A stretch of 32,422 bases of DNA, taken from Gammaproteobacteria bacterium (GTDB taxonomy: Bacteria > Pseudomonadota > Gammaproteobacteria > Xanthomonadales > Rhodanobacteraceae). Positions 1-9,014 of the stretch are shown in pieces. The DNA is taken from NCBI GenBank assembly GCA_004295005.1, contig SHNG01000053.1, positions 1-32,422 on the forward strand, read 5' to 3'. The notes under the pieces were generated by a model. It saw only the letters and a list, made by a program, of their open reading frames with translations, was not told where the DNA came from and did not search any database. Positions within the stretch are counted from its first letter, which is position 1; every line of letters begins with the position of its first letter. The position numbers were made by a program, and so were the translations under genes.

Positions 1-128
1 CGATTTCTCCGAGATGGCTTCTTCCACGCCGTGTCCTCCGGCGGTCACTGTATCGCGTTTGCGGGCGGGTTCGCTGCCCTGGGACGCAGGGCTGGGCGTT
101 GTGCGCCGAGCCGGATGTCGGTGGATGT

Positions 129-148
129 CGCGAAAGCACGTCGATGCT
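129..148 (+). promoter_or_regulatory. Candidate cis element, copy 1
   Basis: CGCGAAAGCACGTCGATGCT recurs upstream of the paralogous gene at 3451-3470 with 18 of 20 bases identical. Here it belongs to an inverted repeat, GAAAGCA (132-138) and TGCTTTC (145-151), separated by 6 bases. It ends 25 bases before the chosen start at 174. It could be an operator or a leader hairpin, or simply leader sequence kept after duplication. No function is known to me. Confidence 0.4.
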
Positions 149-173
149 TTCAAGCCACCCACTGGAACCTGCC

Positions 174-3100
174 ATGCGCCACCTTACTGTTTGTCTAGCC
201 CTTGCGGTTGCCCTGAACGCCACTTCGGCGCTCGCCAACATTTACACGGTCGGCAGCGGTGCCGGCTGCACCCATGCGACGATCCAGGCGGCGATCAATG
301 CCGCCGATGCCGCCTCCAGCAACGTGGCCGACGAGATCCGCCTTTCCGGAGGCTCCTTTACCGGGCAGCAACTCGTTGTATCCGTCGAAGCCGCGCATGG
401 CGCGCTGGCGATCAGCGGCGGGTTTTCCGACTGTTCCAGCCCGACGCCAGTCGCTGGGGCACGGACCGTTGTTTCGGGGCCCTCGGAATTGAACGGCAAT
501 CCGGTGTTACGTGCTGCAGACACCGCGGACCTGACCCTGCGCAACCTGGAAATCAGTGATGGCTATGCCGGCGGACTCGTGTTGGAAACCGGAGCCGGCA
601 CGGCGACCAGTCGCATCACCCTGGACAACACCCTTGTGGTCCGCAACAGCGCAACGGAAGGTGGTGGAATCCGGCTGGCCAACGTGAATCTGGCCACGCT
701 GCCGTCGCGACTGCGCCTGGAACTCATCGGCAATTCGAGCGTGGCATTCAATGTCGCATCCGTGCGCGGCGGCGGCATTGCCTGCAACAACGCGCGCCTG
801 GAGATGCGCAACTACGCCATCGTTCGCGAAAACATCGTCGGGACAGCCGGATTTTCCGGCAGCCTGGATGGCGGCGGCATCCATGCAATCGACTGTGAGC
901 TGGATATCTCGGCCATCGGCCCGGCAGGGATTGGCGCCCTGTACCGCAACACCGCGGCACTGCAGGGGCGCGGCGGCGGACTGTACCTTTCCGGCGTGCG
1001 TGCCCGTGCGGATTTCTATCCGGTGGTCGCTGGCGAAAGCGTGGTCGTGCAGGGCAATCGGGCGCGCGAAGGTGGTGGAATTGCCGTGGCCGATGGCGCG
1101 CGCCTGAACATGTATGGCAACAGCTTTCTGCTCGACAACCTGGCCGATGTGTCGGGCGGTGCACTCTGGGTGGCACCGGCCAGCGCGCTCGGAGCTGAGA
1201 CGAGTGTGCTCGTGCAAAGTGCACTGGACGGCGCGCCGGAAGGCGCCGCTGCGTGCCCCAGTCCGGAATTCTGTGCAGGCATCTATTTCAATCGCGCCAT
1301 TGATCCGGCCGGCAATGCCATGTCCGGTGGCGTGCTGGAGGTTGCGGCCGGCGGCGAAGGAACGGCGCAGGTGGATCTTCGTGGCGTGCGCATCATGTCC
1401 AATCGTGGTTTTAGCCTGGTTTCTCAGGAATCCACGCCGAGTCGGGTTTCCATCAACGGCAGCCTGATCGCCGAAAATCGCGTCGATGGCAGTTTTGCTG
1501 CGTTCATTTCGGCGTCCTCAAGCAATGGCCTGGTGCTTTCAGCCAGCACGGTAGTCAACAACCTTTTCACGAATCCCTCGTCGCTGGTGTTTGGAACGGG
1601 CACAACCTGTGATCCGCAGGACGATGCGGTCGGTGTCCATTTGCGGCGCAGCATCATCTGGCAGCCAGGACACGGCTTGTTGTTCACCCTGTTCGATCCA
1701 CCCCAGGCCAACTGCTTCACTCATCTGATCGCCAATGACTTCGGTTGGCTCGATACGGCACCCGACCGGCTCGCCATCGATCCGCAGTTCGTCAACGTGT
1801 CGAGTGGTGACTATCACCTTGCATCGACCTCTCCGGCGCTCGACTTTGCACCTGCCTTCCCGGATGACGTGGTGCTTGGCCTCGGTCCTCGGGCGATCAA
1901 TCTGCCTGCCGTCTCCGACCGTTTCGGACCGCAGGATCTCGGCGCCTTCGAGCAGACGTTCCTGACAACAGTAACGGCTGGACTCGGAACATCGGGTGGC
2001 AGTGTCAGTCCGCCAACGCAAACGGTGTCCTATGGCCAGAGTGCGGACATCGTGGTCACGCCGGCCACCGGCTGGAGCGCGGTGATGCCACCGGCGGGTA
2101 CTTGCCCGACCGGTTCCTTCAATGCGCCGACCTACACCACCGGAGCGGTGCTGGCTTCGTGTGATGTGGTGGTTTCCTTCATTCACCAGACCAACCTCAA
2201 TCTTGGCGTCAACGCCAATCCAGCGGTTTTCGGACAGACGCTCATCATCAGCGCCAACCTTGTGGAGGGTGCATCGCCTACCGGCAGCATCACCTTTCGC
2301 GATGGAGCAAGCGTGCTGGGCAGCGCGCCGATCAGCGGCCTTTCGGCCAGCATTGCGACCGACACATTGGAACCCGGAACGCATGTCATCACCGCCGAGT
2401 ACGCCGGTGACGCGATGAACACGCCGGACACCTCGCAGGCGATCAATCTGGTCGTCAATCGCGCCGCCACCACCACCACCGTTGCACCCATTCCGGCGAT
2501 CCGTTTTGGCCAGGGCGCCACGGTGACGGCGACGGTCGGCGTGCCACCTCCAGGCAGTGGTGCGCCCGGTGGAACGCTTGTCGTCAGCGCGGGCAGTGCA
2601 CAGTGCAGCTTCACCCTGCCGGCCACCAGTTGCGTACTGACGCCGACCGAATTCAGCGCATCATTGGGCGTTACAGCGGCCTATGCCGGGGATGCGCGTT
2701 TCCTGCCCAGCAGCGGCACGCAAAATCTGCAGGTCATCCCGCAGTTTGTCGGCGGAACGGTGAGCGGCCTTACCGCTTCCGGGTTGAGTTTGCGACTTGC
2801 GCTCAATGGCGAACTGGCCGGTACCTACAACGTGCCCATGGGGGCCACCAGCTTCAGTTTCAGCCAGGCGGTGGCGGTAGGTGCCAGCTACGCGGTAACC
2901 GTCGTGTCCCATCCGCCGGGATTGTTCTGCACGGTCAACAATGGCAGCGGCACCATGCCCGCCGACGATGTTGGCAGTGTCGCGGTGAATTGTTCCAACG
3001 CCCCACACGCCGTGCTCTCGGGCAGTCTCGACAACGGCACCGGCTTCGTGCGCTACGGCGAGACGCTGGTTTACACCGCCATCGTGCGCAACACCGGCAC

Positions 3101-3401
3101 GGCGCCCGCCAACGCAGTGCCGGTGGCTGGCGTTGCCAACGCCGCGCTGGATTCGGCTGGCATGACCTGGACCTGCACCACCCAGGGTGGCGCCACCTGC
3201 GGCAACGGCGGCAGTGGCGGATTCAACGACAGCGCAGGGCTTCCCATCGGCGGGCAGGTGACCTACATCGTGCAGGTTCCGGTCCGTGCGGCTACTCCGG
3301 AAACAACAGCCACCTTCGACATCGATGTCAACGCGGGCGAGGTCAGCGAAAGCGACATCGATGTGCTGGTGCTGTTCCGCAGCGGGTTTGAAACGGAATG
3401 A
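174..3401 (+). CDS. Secreted beta-helix protein with Ig-like/DUF11-like domains and C-terminal GFE motif
   Basis: This 1075-residue protein starts with a signal peptide (about residues 1-21, cleavage after ALA). A right-handed parallel beta-helix region follows (about 22-595), rich in GGGI turns and with the helix-start pattern TIQAAINAA. The helix part ends in a choice-of-anchor-Q-like segment (SGDYHLAS...SPALDFAP...FGPQDLGAFE). Next come a bacterial-repeat-like domain (about 599-669), two Ig-like domains of the Big_3 type (about 676-854), a small beta domain (859-941) and a DUF11-like domain (942-1062). The last residues are VLFRSGFETE. ATG 174 was chosen because the signal peptide begins there; the frame is open upstream to 99, but those residues are not signal-like, and no strong Shine-Dalgarno sequence is seen. 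The neighbour at 3499 is a shorter paralogue without the Ig/DUF11 part. It is probably an extracellular or surface protein; substrate or partner unknown. Confidence 0.85.
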   Translation: MRHLTVCLALAVALNATSALANIYTVGSGAGCTHATIQAAINAADAASSNVADEIRLSGGSFTGQQLVVSVEAAHGALAISGGFSDCSSPTPVAGARTVVSGPSELNGNPVLRAADTADLTLRNLEISDGYAGGLVLETGAGTATSRITLDNTLVVRNSATEGGGIRLANVNLATLPSRLRLELIGNSSVAFNVASVRGGGIACNNARLEMRNYAIVRENIVGTAGFSGSLDGGGIHAIDCELDISAIGPAGIGALYRNTAALQGRGGGLYLSGVRARADFYPVVAGESVVVQGNRAREGGGIAVADGARLNMYGNSFLLDNLADVSGGALWVAPASALGAETSVLVQSALDGAPEGAAACPSPEFCAGIYFNRAIDPAGNAMSGGVLEVAAGGEGTAQVDLRGVRIMSNRGFSLVSQESTPSRVSINGSLIAENRVDGSFAAFISASSSNGLVLSASTVVNNLFTNPSSLVFGTGTTCDPQDDAVGVHLRRSIIWQPGHGLLFTLFDPPQANCFTHLIANDFGWLDTAPDRLAIDPQFVNVSSGDYHLASTSPALDFAPAFPDDVVLGLGPRAINLPAVSDRFGPQDLGAFEQTFLTTVTAGLGTSGGSVSPPTQTVSYGQSADIVVTPATGWSAVMPPAGTCPTGSFNAPTYTTGAVLASCDVVVSFIHQTNLNLGVNANPAVFGQTLIISANLVEGASPTGSITFRDGASVLGSAPISGLSASIATDTLEPGTHVITAEYAGDAMNTPDTSQAINLVVNRAATTTTVAPIPAIRFGQGATVTATVGVPPPGSGAPGGTLVVSAGSAQCSFTLPATSCVLTPTEFSASLGVTAAYAGDARFLPSSGTQNLQVIPQFVGGTVSGLTASGLSLRLALNGELAGTYNVPMGATSFSFSQAVAVGASYAVTVVSHPPGLFCTVNNGSGTMPADDVGSVAVNCSNAPHAVLSGSLDNGTGFVRYGETLVYTAIVRNTGTAPANAVPVAGVANAALDSAGMTWTCTTQGGATCGNGGSGGFNDSAGLPIGGQVTYIVQVPVRAATPETTATFDIDVNAGEVSESDIDVLVLFRSGFETE
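3369..3398 (+). other. C-terminal GFE motif (VLFRSGFETE)
   Basis: These are the last ten codons before the TGA stop. The motif directly follows the DUF11-like domain, with no hydrophobic segment or basic tail after it. It matches the tails of the proteins encoded at 3499-5268, 5296-8184, 8250-9014 and 31700-32422. Confidence 0.7.
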
Positions 3402-3450
3402 ATCCGTGCACGACAACGGGCGGCGACGGTCGCCCATTGTCGGTGTCGCC

Positions 3451-3470
3451 CGCGAAAGCACGTCCTTGCT
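3451..3470 (+). promoter_or_regulatory. Candidate cis element, copy 2
   Basis: CGCGAAAGCACGTCCTTGCT matches copy 1 at 129-148 in 18 of 20 bases. It ends 28 bases before the chosen start at 3499. The inverted repeat is weaker here (AGCA-N6-TGCT). Similar position before both paralogues suggests a shared operator or leader, but common descent of the leader would also explain it. Confidence 0.4.
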
Positions 3471-3498
3471 GGCAGACATCCACGACGAGGACATGATC

Positions 3499-5268
3499 AT
3501 GTTGCGCACCGCTTCCCTGTTGGCCGCAGTGACTGGCCTGCTGCTCTCCCTGCCGGCCGCTGCTGCACTGTATCGCGTCGGCAGCGGCGCAGGCTGCACG
3601 CATACCAATGTGCAATCGGCAATCAATGCGGCCGTGGCCAGCTTCGAGGCCGACGAGATTCGCATCACCCAGTCGCAGAGCTACCCCCAGCAAGCACTCC
3701 TGATCGACCAGGCACAAGGGGGGTTGATCCTGGCCGGCGGATTCGCGAACTGCCAGAGCAATGCACCCACGCCAGGCGTGCGCACCGTGCTTGATGGCAA
3801 CAATGTGCAGCCCGTACTGCGTATCCTCGACAGTGCCAACGTGTTTCTTTTTGATCTGGACGTGCAGGGCGGCAGGGCCAACCCGAGCGGCGGTGGCATC
3901 TTCGCCGCGGGCACTGGCGGAGAGATTCTGAGCCTGTCCAGTACCCTGGTTCGCGGCAACCAGGCAGTCTCGGGCGGCGGCATATCGATCATCAACACCA
4001 GCGCCCAGAGCGAACCCAACGCGATGCAGTTGCTGCTGTTCGGCAATTCCGCAGTCAGCAACAATGGTGCGGACATCGGCGGCGGCATCCAGTGCACCGG
4101 AGCGACGGTGATGCTGTTTGACAACAGCCATGTATCGCTGAATTCGACCAGCGGCAACGGCGGCGGCATCCACGCAAAGGATTGCCTGTTGCAGATTCGA
4201 TCCAGCGGCGTCAACGGCGCTGTGTTGTGGGGCAACAATTCCGGCGGAAGTGGCGGCGGCATTTACCTGACCGGTACGGATGGACTGGTCGACATGTACA
4301 CGATCGATCCCTTCTTTCCAGCACGCATCACCACCAACAGTGCAGTGCGCGGCGGTGGCGCTGCGGTGACGGATGGTGCGCAAATGTACATGTACAACGC
4401 GAATATCGAGAACAACACCGCCAGTGCCGGTGGCGGCGGCGTGCTGGTGGTTGGCAGTACGCAAGGCGATTCGCGCTTGCGCATGCAGAATCTGCGCGAG
4501 GGCGGCCCTTTGGCTGCCGTGGCATGCGCTGACCCCGAAGCGTGCAACCTTGTGCGTGGAAACCGTGCCATTGACGATGACGACGGCGAGCGCGCCCCTG
4601 GCGCCGCCGTCATCGTCGATGCGCCGGTTGCGTATTCGGCACACGCCAGCTTTGCCGGCACCCGCATCGAATCCAATACCGGCACTTCGCTTTCGCGCCA
4701 TGCGGGCAACTTCGGACAAGTACTGTTCGACGGCGCGCTGCTGGTGCGCAATGACGCCAGCGGCGTGTTGCTGGATGCGCCGGGATCAGCGAATTCTCTG
4801 CTGCTGGTGGCCAGCACGATCGCATCCAACCTGTTTGGCCAGGGGCGCGGCGTGATCAAGGGCGCCGGCGGTTGCGACCCGAACGATGACGTGCGCGGCA
4901 GCTATGCCTGGCGCAGCATCATCTGGCAGCCATCGCATCCCCTGATCGAAGCCTCCTCGGCGCTGGTGTCGGGCTGTTTTCGCTATCTCATCGGCAACGA
5001 CTTTTCCGGACTGCCGGCGTCAAGCGAGCGCCTGCTCACCGATCCCGTGTTCACCGACATCAACTCGGCCGACTTCCGCCTTTCGCTTGGTTCGGCCGCC
5101 ATCGATTTCGCGCCTGCGGCGTCGATCAACAGCACGCGCGATGCCGGGCCGCGCGTGTTCGACTTCGACGGCAGGGTCAACCTGTTCGGCCCGCAGGACC
5201 TCGGCGCCTACGAGTTCGCAATTGACCGAATCTTCGACGACAGCTTCGATGGCAATGGTGATGAGTGA
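3499..5268 (+). CDS. Secreted beta-helix protein with choice-of-anchor-Q-like end and GFE-type tail
   Basis: This 589-residue protein is a paralogue of the one at 174-3401. They share the mature N-terminus (YRVGSGAGCTH here, YTVGSGAGCTH there), CDPxDD, RSIIWQP and FGPQDLGA. A signal peptide covers about residues 1-23 (MLRTASLLAAVTGLLLSLPAAA). The rest is a right-handed beta-helix with many GGGI turns. The choice-of-anchor-Q-like end is followed at once by DRIFDDSFDGNGDE. ATG 3499 was chosen because GAGG at 3487-3490 sits 8 bases upstream; ATG 3493 is in frame but only 2 bases from it. The Ig and DUF11 domains of the neighbour are missing. The stop lies 27 bases from the convergent stop of the minus-strand gene. 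Likely secreted or surface-attached; biochemical role unknown. Confidence 0.85.
   Translation: MLRTASLLAAVTGLLLSLPAAAALYRVGSGAGCTHTNVQSAINAAVASFEADEIRITQSQSYPQQALLIDQAQGGLILAGGFANCQSNAPTPGVRTVLDGNNVQPVLRILDSANVFLFDLDVQGGRANPSGGGIFAAGTGGEILSLSSTLVRGNQAVSGGGISIINTSAQSEPNAMQLLLFGNSAVSNNGADIGGGIQCTGATVMLFDNSHVSLNSTSGNGGGIHAKDCLLQIRSSGVNGAVLWGNNSGGSGGGIYLTGTDGLVDMYTIDPFFPARITTNSAVRGGGAAVTDGAQMYMYNANIENNTASAGGGGVLVVGSTQGDSRLRMQNLREGGPLAAVACADPEACNLVRGNRAIDDDDGERAPGAAVIVDAPVAYSAHASFAGTRIESNTGTSLSRHAGNFGQVLFDGALLVRNDASGVLLDAPGSANSLLLVASTIASNLFGQGRGVIKGAGGCDPNDDVRGSYAWRSIIWQPSHPLIEASSALVSGCFRYLIGNDFSGLPASSERLLTDPVFTDINSADFRLSLGSAAIDFAPAASINSTRDAGPRVFDFDGRVNLFGPQDLGAYEFAIDRIFDDSFDGNGDE
5224..5265 (+). 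other. C-terminal GFE-type motif (DRIFDDSFDGNGDE)
   Basis: The final 14 codons carry IFDDSFD in place of IFxxGFE, so Gly is replaced by Ser and Glu by Asp. It directly follows the choice-of-anchor-Q-like segment, the place where that domain class normally carries a sorting signal (family knowledge from memory). Confidence 0.6.
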
Positions 5269-5295
5269 TCGGGCGCATGCGGGATTCGCAGGCTC

Positions 5296-8184
5296 CTAGT
5301 CAAAACCATCGGCAAAGATGATGTCACTCGGTTCGTCGTCGATGATGTTGACGGTGAGCGTAGTGATCACACCGGGCAGCACCGTGCTGTAGCTGTCCAG
5401 GGTCAGGGTGAAGGTTTCGGTGCCCTCGGCCAGCGCATCATCGAGGATGGGCACATTGCGCGCGATGCTGCCATCCACGCCATTGCCCCAGTTGGTCAGG
5501 ATGCCTGCGCCAGAAACATTGAAGTCGGAGCCGTTGCTTGCGCTTCCATCCTGGCCGAATACACGGACGCTGGCAGAGAAGGCCTGGCCATGGTGACGGA
5601 TCACCTCGAAGGCCACGTTGCCGGCGTCTTCGGCCACGTCGATGGAGCCGATATTGAACTGCGCATAGCCGAAGCCCGAATACAGTTCGGCAACATCGAA
5701 CTCGCGGTTGTTGTCGGTCGTATCCAGGGCCCAGTTGTAGCCGAGGAACACGGCTTGATCGGTGCTGACCCGAAGCCCGGAGTTGTTGCTGAACGTGTAG
5801 TCGAAAAACAGCGGAGTGGGGCTGATCGGTGCCGAGTGAATCGGATCGGTGCCGCCCAGATACTGGCGGTAGAGAACCGGTTCCACGAGATACGGATCGC
5901 TGTTTTCGTCCACGGTGTAGAGATATCCACCGGCATCATCCGGCACGAATGCGACCGGTTCGATCAGTGCGCCGGGGACGCTGGTCAGCAGCGAGGACAG
6001 GGCAGAAACCTGATTGACGCTGCGTGTCCACTGGAACAGGTTTTCGTTGAATGGATCGGTGAATTCCCCTGCCGACGAGGTGAACAGCAGGCGCTCGCCG
6101 TCGGCGGAAAATTCCAGCAGGGCAGAGCCTGCCGTGGTCTGTGTGCCGGGCTGCGCGACGCGCACGAGGGTGTTGGCGGCGACGTTGCGCAGGAACAGGT
6201 CGACATCACCGTTGGTATCACCGGCAACCAGCGTGCTTGCGGAATGATCGAAGACGATGAGGTTGCCATCATCGGAGATCTCGGCAGCGCTGAAGTCGTT
6301 GCTATTGGCCTGGGTGCCGCCGCTGCTCACGTTGATGCGGCGAATGCCGGTGCTGGCATCCCACAGGAATACATCGGCAAAGCCGTTGGTATCACCGCTC
6401 ACCAGGGTGGACGCAAAGGACGAGAACACCACGCGATTGCCATCGAAGCTTGCCGAGGGTGGATCGAAGGAAAGCACTCCCTGGGCGGCAGGATCACCCG
6501 CCGTGTCGCGGCTAAGAAGATCCACGCTGCCGGTTTGCAGATTGCGGCGGAACAGTTGATCAAAGACCACCGGGCCGCTCGGCATGTCCGGATGCACATT
6601 GGATCCGTTGCTGACGAAGAACACGTACTGGCCATCACCGGACAGCGCGGCGATTGGGCACGAACCGTTGGTGGCTTCGCCCTGCGCGTTGCGGCAGGGC
6701 GTCTCCACCGCGTTGTCGAAACGATCGACGAGATAGGCGCGCTGACCGGGGCTTTCGCTGAGGCCGGCGAAAGTCTCGCTGTCCGGTTGCGGGCCGTAGG
6801 AGCGGATCACGGCCAGGGTTCCGGCATGGTCGATGCCGAGCAGTTCGCTGAATTCCTTGGTCACCGCGGCAGCGATGGGGGCATTGCGCTCGCCTTCGCG
6901 GTTGATGGTGACGGCATCATTCGCAGCAACATGCACGCGATAGAGATCGCCACGCGCATTGCGATCGCTGGCCGTGAGGTCCGTAGCCATTGCGTCGGCA
7001 AGCACGCAGGCATCATCACCGTCTGCATCGACATCGAGTTTCTGCACGATGGCGCCACTGGTGGTGGTCAGTTGCAACAGGGCGTTGTTGGCCATGTTCT
7101 TGCGCCACAACTCGGCTGTGGGATCACCGATGGGGCGAACAACGAACCAGACCTGCGCGCCATCGCCGGAGATGGCTCCCGCCAGGGAATCCTGGGTGAA
7201 CTGGTCGCCGTTGGCCTGCTTGGAGGCACGTCGCGTGTTGCCCGTGCCCAGGCTGTGCCGGTACACATCCTTTGCACCGTTGGTGTCGGCATCACTGCTG
7301 TCCAGGTTGGTGGCCTGTGAAAGGAACAAGGTATGCAGGCCGTCGTCGGAAAGATCCAGCAAGGAACTGGAGCCATCGGCCTGATTGCCATTGCTGCGCA
7401 CGCTGACGCGCGTGGTGGCGGCGGCGCTTATTCCGCGAACGAATACATCGGTGAATCCATTGGTGTCGTTGGCGACCAGATCGGCCTCGCTGCTGTCAAA
7501 GGCAATCACGTCTCCGCTGCCATCCATGGCTACCCTGAACGCCTCGCCATTGGATCCATTGACGCCCTGATCGACGCTGACCAGGATGGTGTTGCCGGTC
7601 TGCGCATCGTAACGATAGGCATCGTTGTAGCCGTCCGTATCTGCGGCGGCCAGATTCTGGTCGCTGATGAATGCGATATAGCGACCATCGTTGCTGATCG
7701 CCAGGCTTTCGTAGCCGGCACCGCCGACAGGCCAGATGAAATCGGCTACCTGCAAAAGCGCGCCGCTGCTGCGGTTCAATCGGTAGATCTGGATTTCTCC
7801 TGCGGCCGGGACCGGACTGGTCAGGGGCGGAGTGCTCACCCGGAACGCGACAAACTGGCCGTTGTCGCTGACTGCCACCGCATCGGTTCCCACCGGCAGT
7901 TCGGCATTGGAAGCATCACGAGAGACCCGGAGCACGTTGACGGGTGTATCCACAAACGCATCGGCCAGACCATTCAGGTCGTTGGGCACCAGATTGGTGG
8001 CATCGGACAGGAAGCCGATGACATCGCCATCGTCAGACATCGCGCACGCCGTAGGCGCGGAATTGCCTTGTACGCCGAGTATCAGCGGATCCTCGACGCG
8101 ACTGAGCCGGGCAAGGTCGTAGGCCATGGCCTGGCTGCAAGCGGCCACACTGACGGCTATCCAGAAGATCTTCCCGAGCCTCAT
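5296..8184 (-). CDS. Secreted TolB/PD40-like beta-propeller with Calx-beta domain and GFD tail
   Basis: This 962-residue protein has a signal peptide (about 1-21, cleavage after QAMA). A long series of propeller-like repeats follows, of the pattern S-D-D-G-x-x-I-x-F-x-S then D-T-N-G-x-x-D-x-F, about 30-60 residues apart, as in TolB/PD40 proteins. Near the C-terminus is a Calx-beta-like domain (about 855-950) with VAEDAGNVAFEV and ILDDALAEGTETFTLTL, a calcium-binding fold. The protein ends SDIIFADGFD. The start is well supported by GGAGG upstream (minus strand, GGAGGAAAACC then ATG). The gene lies 65 bases downstream of the gene at 8250-9014, probably in one transcript. A scaffold or binding protein is likelier than an enzyme; no catalytic motif was seen. 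Confidence 0.85.
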   Translation of the reverse strand: MRLGKIFWIAVSVAACSQAMAYDLARLSRVEDPLILGVQGNSAPTACAMSDDGDVIGFLSDATNLVPNDLNGLADAFVDTPVNVLRVSRDASNAELPVGTDAVAVSDNGQFVAFRVSTPPLTSPVPAAGEIQIYRLNRSSGALLQVADFIWPVGGAGYESLAISNDGRYIAFISDQNLAAADTDGYNDAYRYDAQTGNTILVSVDQGVNGSNGEAFRVAMDGSGDVIAFDSSEADLVANDTNGFTDVFVRGISAAATTRVSVRSNGNQADGSSSLLDLSDDGLHTLFLSQATNLDSSDADTNGAKDVYRHSLGTGNTRRASKQANGDQFTQDSLAGAISGDGAQVWFVVRPIGDPTAELWRKNMANNALLQLTTTSGAIVQKLDVDADGDDACVLADAMATDLTASDRNARGDLYRVHVAANDAVTINREGERNAPIAAAVTKEFSELLGIDHAGTLAVIRSYGPQPDSETFAGLSESPGQRAYLVDRFDNAVETPCRNAQGEATNGSCPIAALSGDGQYVFFVSNGSNVHPDMPSGPVVFDQLFRRNLQTGSVDLLSRDTAGDPAAQGVLSFDPPSASFDGNRVVFSSFASTLVSGDTNGFADVFLWDASTGIRRINVSSGGTQANSNDFSAAEISDDGNLIVFDHSASTLVAGDTNGDVDLFLRNVAANTLVRVAQPGTQTTAGSALLEFSADGERLLFTSSAGEFTDPFNENLFQWTRSVNQVSALSSLLTSVPGALIEPVAFVPDDAGGYLYTVDENSDPYLVEPVLYRQYLGGTDPIHSAPISPTPLFFDYTFSNNSGLRVSTDQAVFLGYNWALDTTDNNREFDVAELYSGFGYAQFNIGSIDVAEDAGNVAFEVIRHHGQAFSASVRVFGQDGSASNGSDFNVSGAGILTNWGNGVDGSIARNVPILDDALAEGTETFTLTLDSYSTVLPGVITTLTVNIIDDEPSDIIFADGFD
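5299..5325 (-). other. C-terminal GFD motif (DIIFADGFD)
   Basis: These are the last nine codons, right after the Calx-beta domain. IFADGFD is the cleanest form of the shared tail in this window, and no residue follows it. Confidence 0.7.
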
Positions 8185-8249
8185 GGTTTTCCTCCGATTG
8201 TTTCGGTCAGCCCCACAATCTTGCCTGGCAAGGTTCCGTCGTCGAGCGC

Positions 8250-9014
8250 TCAGAACGGATTGCTTGCTTCAAATCCGGCGGCGAAGATCCGGTCGGGCAG
8301 CACGCTTGCCTCGACCACGACGTTGTCGATCAGCACCCGCGTTGGCGGCTGTGCAAATTCGAATTTCATCATGAACTTGCCAATACCCTCGCCGACCACG
8401 CCGTGCGCACGATCATCCAGCAGGAGCGTGTCATTGAGCAGCACGTCATAGGTACCGGCATCGAGGTCGTGTTCGATCGAGATACGCAGGATCTGGCCGG
8501 CGGAATAGTTGCCGATCTGGCCGGCGGGTCCGTTCTCGTCGTTGGCGCTGATGGTGCCGTTATTGCTCAGCACGAGCGTGGTGAAGTTCTGCGCGCTGGA
8601 GTCGGATTCGCGCACGTACAAATTGAAGGAGCACAGCGACGGGAACGCGAGCGCGACGCTCATCACAGCCAGGCCTTCCTCGATTTCGGTGCCACCAAGC
8701 AACTTGAAAACAGCGCCGCCAGCGCTTTGCAGCATGTCTGCTTCCAGGGCCAGCACCCGGTTGACGCCCACGGGCTGCTCTACGACTGCCGATACTCCGG
8801 CATCGATGTATGTGGGTTCTCCCACTGCGGCACCACCGCTACCAATGGGTTGGCCCACCGTTTTGTCATTGAAATCGGCCAGCAGAAGGGTGATGGCGCC
8901 CTCGGGCTCATGCCAGGGCAGAGCGGCGGCCGGAACATCCTTGGGCAAGGCGAGCAGCCCCAGCAGCAGGGGCAAGGTGCCGGCGAAAAGCCAGTCAAGC
9001 GTGCGTCGGTTCAT
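8250..9014 (-). CDS. Secreted jelly-roll-like protein with C-terminal GFE motif
   Basis: This 254-residue protein starts with a signal peptide (about 1-31, hydrophobic LFAGTLPLLLGLLALP, cleavage near PAAA). A single beta-rich domain follows, with features of concanavalin-like jelly rolls: LLADFNDKTVG near the start, a two-residue-periodic strand pattern, and RVLIDNVVVEA near the end. The tail is LPDRIFAAGFEASNPF. ATG 9014 was chosen because AAGGAG lies 7 bases upstream on the minus strand; the frame is open further upstream but without signal-peptide character. It is probably the first gene of a unit with the propeller gene at 5296-8184, and it is divergent from the CadC-like regulator at 9256. 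Ligand unknown. Confidence 0.8.
   Translation of the reverse strand: MNRRTLDWLFAGTLPLLLGLLALPKDVPAAALPWHEPEGAITLLLADFNDKTVGQPIGSGGAAVGEPTYIDAGVSAVVEQPVGVNRVLALEADMLQSAGGAVFKLLGGTEIEEGLAVMSVALAFPSLCSFNLYVRESDSSAQNFTTLVLSNNGTISANDENGPAGQIGNYSAGQILRISIEHDLDAGTYDVLLNDTLLLDDRAHGVVGEGIGKFMMKFEFAQPPTRVLIDNVVVEASVLPDRIFAAGFEASNPF
8253..8294 (-). other. C-terminal GFE motif (DRIFAAGFEASNPF)
   Basis: The last 14 codons encode IFAAGFE plus five residues. It resembles the DRIFDDSFD tail of the protein ending at 5268, although the two proteins have different folds. Confidence 0.7.

Noticed and set aside
14-559. Open frame at the left edge, plus strand
   Set aside because: It overlaps the beta-helix gene in another frame, is Arg/Cys-rich, and shows no domain or start signal. 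Positions 1-173 otherwise hold nothing I can name beyond the candidate element at 129.
174-3401. LPXTG, PEP-CTERM or GlyGly-CTERM anchor on the exported proteins
   Set aside because: None of these proteins has the needed motif, hydrophobic helix and basic tail; the end is only the short GFE-type sequence.
5590-7320. Open frame of 576 codons on the plus strand, opposite the propeller gene
   Set aside because: The opposite strand has a signal peptide, a good ribosome site and repeat motifs; this frame has none.
8220-8232. 13-bp palindrome CTTGCCTGGCAAG between the two minus-strand genes
   Set aside because: It lies inside a probable operon and has a one-base centre; it could be an operator but nothing else supports it.
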